Shown here piece by piece: positions 59,501 to 64,000 of a stretch of 64,000 bases of DNA. Below the pieces are notes generated by a model that saw only the letters and a program-made list of their open reading frames with translations, was not told where the DNA came from and did not search any database. The translations under genes and the position numbers were made by a program. Positions within the stretch are counted from its first letter, which is position 1. Every line of letters begins with the position of its first letter. The DNA is from Cenococcum geophilum 1.58 (Eukaryota > Ascomycota > Dothideomycetes > Gloniales > Gloniaceae). The stretch lies in contig KV748186.1 of assembly GCA_001692895.1 (NCBI GenBank), positions 1,355,785 to 1,419,784 on the forward strand, read 5' to 3'.

Positions 59501-60060
59501 CTTTAATAGCTACTCCTCTCTAATTACGTTTAGAGGTAACATAATAATAGCAACAGAAGCTTAAATTAGTAATGGAATTGCCTACATTATTATCCTCTTA
59601 CCCTATAATATCTTCGCCGCTAAAAATAAGTCCCTCTACCCATATATTACCTGTCTTAATACCTTAATTTAACTAGGTTATCCGCTATACGGATATAGAA
59701 GCTTAATAGCTCTATCTATTACGCTTAACTATTTGTTTTTACTTGCCTCCCGTAAAGCTAGAAGCTTATCTTGTATATCCTATAACTACCTCTCTACTAG
59801 GGATATAAAATCCTCCTATATAATTATCTAGCTCCTATAAGCTTTATAAGATCTACTAGCGTTTCTATTTAACTATAAGCGTCCAACCCCTATATCTAGT
59901 AATTTTCTTTAGAGCTATAGTGGGTTTTTTATACGGATATAATACCTAGTAATAGTAGAGGCACTCTAGGCTAAGAGAGGATATTTTTAAGAAAGGACCT
60001 AACTATAATACCTACTAGGTGTTGCAATTGCTTTAAGTAGTAGATATCTATATATCTATA
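56600..60060 (-). pseudogene. RecQ-type SF2 helicase relic
   Basis: A long minus-strand gene with superfamily 2 helicase motifs in order: a GKRIIM motif I remnant; SVAIIMLPLNVIREE (Ia); a DExH remnant INKYYLVTN (family DEYYLVTN or DECH) followed by KSFRPYYA; FIYTATLNKEIY (III); PDLSIIRGYIKRRDKNNYK; KTIIFLYTKNYIYRYINTIR (IV); LITSDALAYSVDI (V); and L-QFRRAA-RDS (VI, family QRFGRAAR). The C-terminal extension holds 51-bp tandem repeats. Telomere-linked RecQ helicases and some element-borne helicases in fungi look similar. It converges on the tandem gene pair and presumably unwinds element DNA in transposition or replication (inference). Confidence 0.75.
56985..57560. repeat. 51-bp coding tandem repeat in the helicase tail
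   Basis: About 11 units of 51 bp, each with GCGGAGATTAAGCACTAG early and TTCTAAGCTGCGCCTAGTTT later. 51 is 17 codons, so the array keeps frame with the helicase and adds a repeated Ser/Leu/Lys-rich 17-residue block. Units diverge progressively toward 57500. Confidence 0.9.
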
Positions 60061-60130
60061 TAGTTTTATTAATATTAGCAGACTATCTAATAAGATACAA
60101 TATATGCTTACGTTTTTAATAACGCGTTTT

Positions 60131-60150
60131 TTAACTTTAACGAAATTGAT
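60131..60150 (+). repeat. 20-bp subterminal direct repeat (right)
   Basis: TTAACTTTAACGAAATTGAT, identical to 49363-49382 and in the same direction although the element ends themselves are inverted. Confidence 0.9.
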
Positions 60151-60328
60151 ATTAGGACTAAGTAATAGCCGTATTATAAAATTTATACCATTTAGAAGCC
60201 CTAAGTCTTAAAAATAATATATAAACTTTTGGTAATAATAACGCGTTATATGAATAAATGAATTAGATATCCGCAATATCTATTTTATGGATTTTGCTTA
60301 CGTTTTTAACAAATCTCGCTAAAGGCTC

Positions 60329-60400
60329 TTAGACGTGATTTTGCAAGAAGGAGATGGCGTAGCTATTATTCTAACGCTAGCCAAAAAAAATCACGTCTAA
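60329..60400. repeat. Right terminal hairpin
   Basis: A 14-bp perfect stem, TTAGACGTGATTTT pairing with AAAATCACGTCTAA. The 44-nt loop, the same length as in the left hairpin, contains an inner stem, GGCGTAGC with GCTAGCC (one bulge). Confidence 0.85.
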
Positions 60401-60489
60401 GCTCGCTGAGGTAAGTACTAGATAACAATAATATAAGATAATTAATCTATTATATAAGCAGCTTATAATTGGCTAATTGTTTAGGACTA

Positions 60490-60600
60490 AGATAACCTTA
60501 ATAAGCTTAGACTATAGAATTAATTAGTAGGCATATATATATCCGTAAGTGGATATCGCTAACCTTTTTTATTAAAAAGTTAATTCTATAGTATAGGTGG
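60490..60600. repeat. Third related hairpin outside the right end
   Basis: A 13-bp perfect stem, ACTATAGAATTAA (60511-60523) with TTAATTCTATAGT (60580-60592). The loop has ATATCC paired with GGATAT, and a CTTTTT/AAAAAG arm. The sequence before it, AACCTTAATAAGCTTAGACTA, aligns with TACCTCAGAAGCTCAGACTA at the left end through C/T differences. Confidence 0.75.
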
Positions 60601-60650
60601 TTTTAATAAATCTAATTAAGAGGTTTGAGGTGTTTTGCTCCCTAGCATAA

Positions 60651-61884
60651 GGGCACGTTTAATAACTTTTTTTAGCTAGGTAGACTTTACTAGGTAAGTG
60701 CTCTAAAAAAGCTACCTAGGTTTACCTAGGCTGACCTAGTTACGAACGGGCCACCGATATCAATATCTACCTAGTAGATACTGTCCATTCGACACCCTAG
60801 GTGGATTTTAGGCAGATTGGCCGTCTTAGCAGCTAAAAAGGAGGTTCTACCTAGCCAGGTATAGGCGTTCGCGCCAACTGCGATTACACTCCCTAATCTA
60901 GTATAGTAGTGAGTTTTGTTAGCAATTTAAGGGCACGTTTAATAACTTTTTTTAGCCAGGTCAACCCTACTAGGTAGGCGCAGCTAGGTCAATGCTTTTA
61001 AGGCCTACCTAGGCGCCTCTTCTAGACGCTAAAGTAGGGGTGCTTTCCACCTAGTAGAAGGCGTTCGTTTAGTAGGCGATTTGCCAGAAAGAAGCGCGCC
61101 TATAGGTACTGTAGCTAATATATAAAGCTTTATAGTTGACTTAAATTAGATTATATAATGGGGAGAATAAGTTAAAAATATCCTAAAGGAGGGCAGAATT
61201 GATCGACCTAGTTATATCGGGGTTCCACAAGTAACCCCCCCTTCAAAATGGTAGGTACTTGTGGAATTCGCCTAAATAGACTACCTAGGTGGCTTAAATT
61301 GCTAACAAAACTCGCCGCTATACTAGATTTGGGAACATAGTCGCGGTTAACGCAAACGCCAGGTAAAACCTCCTTTTTAGCTACTAAGACTGCCAATCTA
61401 CCCAAAATCTACCTAGGGTGTTAAACGGACAGTATCTACTAGGTAGATATTGATATCGGTAGCCCGTTCGCGACTAGGTCGGCCTAGGTAAACCTAGGTA
61501 GCTTTTTTAGAATACTTACCTAGTAGAGTCCACCTAGCTAAAAAAAGTTATTAAACGTACCCTAAGCTACCTAGGTAGTCTACTTAGGTGAATTCTATTT
61601 AGACCTACCGTTTTAAAGGGGGGGTTTAAGTGGAATATTAATATAACCTAGTACTAATTTTACCCTTTATAATATTTTTTTAACCTAGTCTCCACATTAT
61701 ATAATATAATTTAAATTGCCTACTAAATAAACGCTTTCTACTAGGTAGAAAGCACCCCTACTTTAGTATCTAAAAGAGGCGCCTATACCCTATAGATTGC
61801 GCCTAGGTAGGCCTTAAAAGTATTAACCTAGCTATACTTACTTAGTAGAACCAAACCGACCAAAAAAGGTTATTAAACGTGCCC
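60651..61884. mobile_element. Harbinger-like MITE (outer copy)
   Basis: Ends GGGCACGTTTAATAAC and its inverse GTTATTAAACGTGCCC, flanked by TAA at 60648-60650 and 61885-61887. The element is split into 60651-60930 and 61566-61884 by an inner copy. Without that it is about 600 bp. Non-coding. Three-base TAA duplications and GGGC-type ends fit the PIF/Harbinger superfamily. Confidence 0.85.
60931..61562. mobile_element. Harbinger-like MITE (inner copy, opposite orientation)
   Basis: 632 bp, ends GGGCACGTTTAATAAC and GTTATTAAACGTACCC, flanked by TAA at 60928-60930 and 61563-61565. Its right half (61285-61562) is the inverse of the outer copy's left arm, and its left half is the inverse of the outer copy's right arm, so it is the same family inserted backwards. 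A CCCCCCC run and short open frames occur inside but nothing codes. Confidence 0.9.
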
Positions 61885-61887
61885 TAA

Positions 61888-62227
61888 GGTAATAGCGAAC
61901 CGCTACTTTAGGTATACGTTATAGTATAATATAGGATTAAGGATATTTGCTATATAAGCGTATAGTATCTAAGCTATAGTGCGATATTGTTATCTCTTTT
62001 GCTACTATAGTGCCTATTGCTTTACTTGGAGACAACACCTAAATATCCCCTAAATGCCCTTATTCCATATACTGCTTAGCTTACTTCTTAGCCTAGTAAG
62101 CCTTTTGCCTTAACTTCTTCTATTTTTACCTCTAATTATATATTTATTAAAAACACCTAGCCTACGTATAAGTACTCTATGGCTTAGGTTTTGGCTCTAT
62201 ATTTATAGCGGTGCGGTCGCTTTCTTC
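61888..62227. other. No gene recognised
   Basis: Transitional AT-rich sequence to the right of the MITE. CpA and TpG start to reappear from about 62170. Confidence 0.4.
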
Positions 62228-62479
62228 TTAATTAGAATTAGAAATACTACCTATTGTATTTAAATCCTCTACTTCCTTAAACGCCTTATTATGCTCTAGG
62301 TGTAAGGCAGTATTGCTAGGGTGTACGGTAGGGAGCAGGCAAGCCGAGCATGAGTCACATAGGGAGTCGATGGAAGAGGACGATATGGTAATGAGGGTAG
62401 GCAATAGCCTGAGTACAGAGACGAACCGATGGGGGAGGAAGGAGGCTGCAAGCCCGAGGAGCTTATAAGGGGTGGCCAA
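62228..62479 (-). CDS. Possible small ORF, 83 codons
   Basis: An uninterrupted minus-strand frame in balanced-composition DNA, MATPYKLLGLAASFLP at the start and FKEVEDLNTIGSISNSN at the end. The acidic tail is protein-like. There is no known family, and the start overlaps a strong hairpin (62457-62521), which makes a functional gene less likely. It could be the end of a larger element gene. Confidence 0.2.
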   Translation of the reverse strand: MATPYKLLGLAASFLPHRFVSVLRLLPTLITISSSSIDSLCDSCSACLLPTVHPSNTALHLEHNKAFKEVEDLNTIGSISNSN

Positions 62480-62521
62480 GGCCTAGCCGAAGGCTAGCCT
62501 TGGCAGCCCCTGAGAGCTCCT
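62457..62521. repeat. Strong 65-nt hairpin
   Basis: Nested complementary blocks on both sides of a GAA loop: AGGAGCT with AGCTCCT, AGGGG with CCCCT, GCCAAGG with CCTTGGC, CTAGCC with GGCTAG. Very GC-rich for this window. A second small stem, GTAAGGG with CCCTTAC, follows at 62535-62558. Confidence 0.85.
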
Positions 62522-62780
62522 GGGATGTAGCCGAGTAAGGGACCAAAAGTACCCTTACATTGCCCCCCCCTTGGTTAGGGCTGGCCCCCAGCCCGTATCC
62601 CAATAGATTAATTCTATGTATAGAAAGGTAAGCAGTGCAGAAGCCTTGCTTGTATAGGGGAATAAAGAAATGGGGGAAAAGGACCAGCCAAGCAGCCTTG
62701 ATAAAAACCTTAACCTATGGCCAAAACCTAGTGGGAAAAAGGGCCTATTTTAGGTAGGAAAAGAGCGTCTGCTGGTGGGG

Positions 62781-62809
62781 TAAGACTTAATCGTATACGA
62801 TCAGTCTTA
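62781..62809. repeat. 29-bp palindrome
   Basis: TAAGACT and AGTCTTA arms around ATCGTATACGAT, a perfect 12-bp palindrome. It directly precedes the first copy of a recurrent hairpin unit. Confidence 0.85.
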
Positions 62810-63016
62810 AAGAGACAATCGCCTGCGATTAAGTCTCGACAGCTCTATGGCTGACAGCCAGATAGTCTCCACTTGGAGCCGGCTTGATCGCAAGAATATC
62901 CCTTANATNCCCCCCCCTTCTTGCGGTCAACCCCCTCCATTACCTTGCGGTAGCGGGAGATTATAGAGGGCTCGTCCCGGAAGGGGTTCGGAGAGATGTC
63001 GATAGGGTCTTGTGAG

Positions 63017-63562
63017 CTTTTGAAGCAAGCTGGAGCTCTTGGAGCAACCAAAGCTTTGCTAAGAGATCGCGTAGGATCTTTAAGCTGCTGCCATATCTTT
63101 TGGGCAAGCTGTAGCTCTTAATGCAAGCTGGAGCTCTTAGAGCAACCAAAGCTTTGTAGGGATGATCGCGTAGGATCTTTGAGCTGCTGCCATTCTCTTG
63201 GGCAAGCTGTAGCTCTTGATACAGGCTGGAGCTTCTTGGAGCGACCAAAGCCTTGCAGAAAGATAATCGCGTACGATCTTTGTAAGACGTAGCTCTTTTA
63301 GAGACTTTAAATTGACGTCTTAATTGCCTTCCTCCGCCCGCGCAACCAGTTTTTGTAAGGAAGTGATGGCCAAATAGCCATACGCGTGTCCCCTTCCTTC
63401 TGAATTACACTGTTATTACGGAGTAATATTGGCAATAAGAAGAGATCACGTAGGATCTAAGAGCTGCTGCCATTCTCTTGGGCAAGCTATAGCTCTTGAT
63501 GCAGGCTGGAGCTTCTTGGAGCGACTAAAGCCTTACAGGAAGATGATCGCGTACGATCTTTG
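63017..63562. repeat. About 100-bp tandem repeat
   Basis: Copies at 63017-63081 (partial), 63082-63180, 63181-63282 and 63461-63562. Each holds GAGCTGCTGCCATTCTCTTG, GGGCAAGCTGTAGCTCTTGA, GAGCGACCAAAGCCTTGCAG and GATCGCGTACGATCTTTG. GATCGCGTACGATC is itself a palindrome. The interval 63283-63460 is a different, unrecognised sequence. Confidence 0.9.
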
Positions 63563-63960
63563 AGCCGTAGCTCGAGGACGAGCCGTAGCTCTAGAGACAA
63601 TCGCCCTGCGATTAGGTCTCGGCAGCCCTATGGCTGACAGCCGGAGAGTCTCTGGGTCGGGCCGTAGCCCTAAGACGAGCCGTAGCTCTTGAGGCAAGCA
63701 GTAGCTTGCGAGACCAACCTACGATCTTGATGAGCCATAGCTCTTAAAGCAACAGTAGCTTGCAAGATCACATAGGATCTCTGAGCCGAAGCTCTTAGGT
63801 AAGCCGCAGCTTACGAGAGACAACCGCCTACGGTTTAGTCCTCGGCAGCCCTTAGGCTGACAGCCGGAGGATCTCCGGGTCGGGCCGTACCCTTGGACGA
63901 GCCGTAGCTCTAAGATGAGCCGTAGCTCTAAGCGAGCCGTAGCTCTACGAGACAATCGTC
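63563..63960. repeat. GAGCCGTAGCTCT short-repeat field
   Basis: At least eight copies of GAGCCGTAGCTCT or GAGCCATAGCTCT at irregular spacing (13-30 bp), between copies of the hairpin unit. The word is nearly self-complementary (GAGC...GCTC). There is no coding signal; a 78-codon minus ORF at 63719-63955 follows the repeats. Confidence 0.85.
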
Positions 63961-64000
63961 TGCAATTTAGTCTCGGCAGCTCTATAGCTGACAGCCGGAA

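Larger units (their letters stand above)
49206..60416. mobile_element. 11.2-kb terminal-repeat element with DUF6589 and RecQ-like genes
   Basis: The left end starts ACTTACCTCAG at 49206 and the right end is its inverse, CTGAGGTAAGT, ending at 60416. Just inside both, AGCTYAGAC leads into a hairpin, and beyond it both ends share a GGCGAGATTTGT-like word (left GGCGAGATTTGTAGAAAAC; right, inverted, AGCGAGATTTGTTAAAAAC). Flanking ACCAG (49201-49205) and ACTAG (60417-60421) could be a 5-bp target duplication with one C/T change. Between the ends lie a DUF6589 gene (+), two tandem unrecognised genes (-) and a RecQ-type helicase (-). I do not know a described element with this gene set. It is RIP-damaged but its parts are complete enough to see the layout. 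Confidence 0.7.
62813..64000. repeat. Recurrent hairpin unit, four copies
   Basis: Units at 62813-62869, 63595-63652, 63818-63876 and 63950-64000 share AATCGCCTGCGATT (a self-complementary stem) followed by GTCTCGGCAGC and GGCTGACAGCC (another small stem), then an imperfect inverse of the start (AGAGTCTC). Substitutions between copies often fall in pairs that keep the stems. Undetermined bases lie at 62906 and 62909 beside a C run. The last copy reaches the window edge. Confidence 0.8.

Noticed and set aside
49206-60416. Interpretation of the large element as a Helitron or Polinton
   Set aside because: The helicase motifs are RecQ-like with no Rep/HUH motif seen, and no DNA polymerase B, integrase or capsid-type gene is visible.
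61208-61405. 65-codon minus ORF
   Set aside because: Lies inside the inner Harbinger-like MITE and is not supported by the homologous arm of the outer copy.
1-64000. tRNA or rRNA genes
   Set aside because: No cloverleaf with tRNA box A/B words and no conserved rRNA stretch was noticed on either strand. The cloverleaf-like ends of the large element lack those words.

Overview
The window looks like an accessory, repeat-rich block from a filamentous ascomycete (Pezizomycotina). Two things show this. First, the readable protein families are typical of that group: a FunK1-type kinase, a DUF7025/AAA ATPase, a BTB/POZ protein, a DUF3435 (Starship-captain-like) recombinase, a LINE, a Ty1/copia element and a DUF6589 protein. 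Second, nearly everything from 1 to about 62.2 kb carries the mark of repeat-induced point mutation (RIP). TpA is in excess, CpA/TpG is scarce, and genes are broken almost only by TAA/TAG where the family has Gln or Trp. I see no clearly intact protein-coding gene and no rRNA or tRNA.

Layout. 1-31.5 kb: dead host-type genes and unrecognised gene relics with minisatellites: AAA ATPase (3.9-6.3 kb, +), FunK1 kinase (8.9-11.15 kb, -), a lightly damaged small gene (11.2-11.57 kb, +), an unrecognised gene (17.2-18.45 kb, -), another (24.8-25.7 kb, +), a segment duplicated at 12.9 and 28.0 kb, and a BTB/POZ gene (30.1-31.1 kb, +). The AAA and BTB relics still carry readable introns. 31.57-34.17 kb (-): a DUF3435 recombinase relic with C-terminal zinc fingers; its polarity would make the 31 kb to its left the expected cargo side of a Starship. 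34.2-38.1 kb: unreadable AT-rich DNA and a cluster of four minisatellites. 38.2-48.4 kb: a nested stack, with a LINE split by a Ty1/copia fossil that was itself hit twice by one TA-targeting foldback MITE.

49.2-60.4 kb holds the most unusual object: an 11.2-kb element bounded by inverted ACTTACCTCAG ends. It carries a DUF6589 gene (+), a tandem pair of unrecognised genes (-) and a RecQ-type helicase (-). Each end folds into a long-stem, multi-arm hairpin. The stem sequence differs between ends but pairs within each end. A third related hairpin lies just outside the right end, and a short word, GCGGATAT/ATATCCGC, recurs through the element.

60.65-61.88 kb: a Harbinger-like MITE (TAA target duplications) containing a second copy of itself in opposite orientation. 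From about 62.2 kb base composition becomes balanced and RIP marks fade. The last 1.8 kb is a field of tandem repeats and hairpins with GAGCCGTAGCTC-like words and no recognisable gene.

Family assignments come from recognising motifs in conceptual translation, without database searches.
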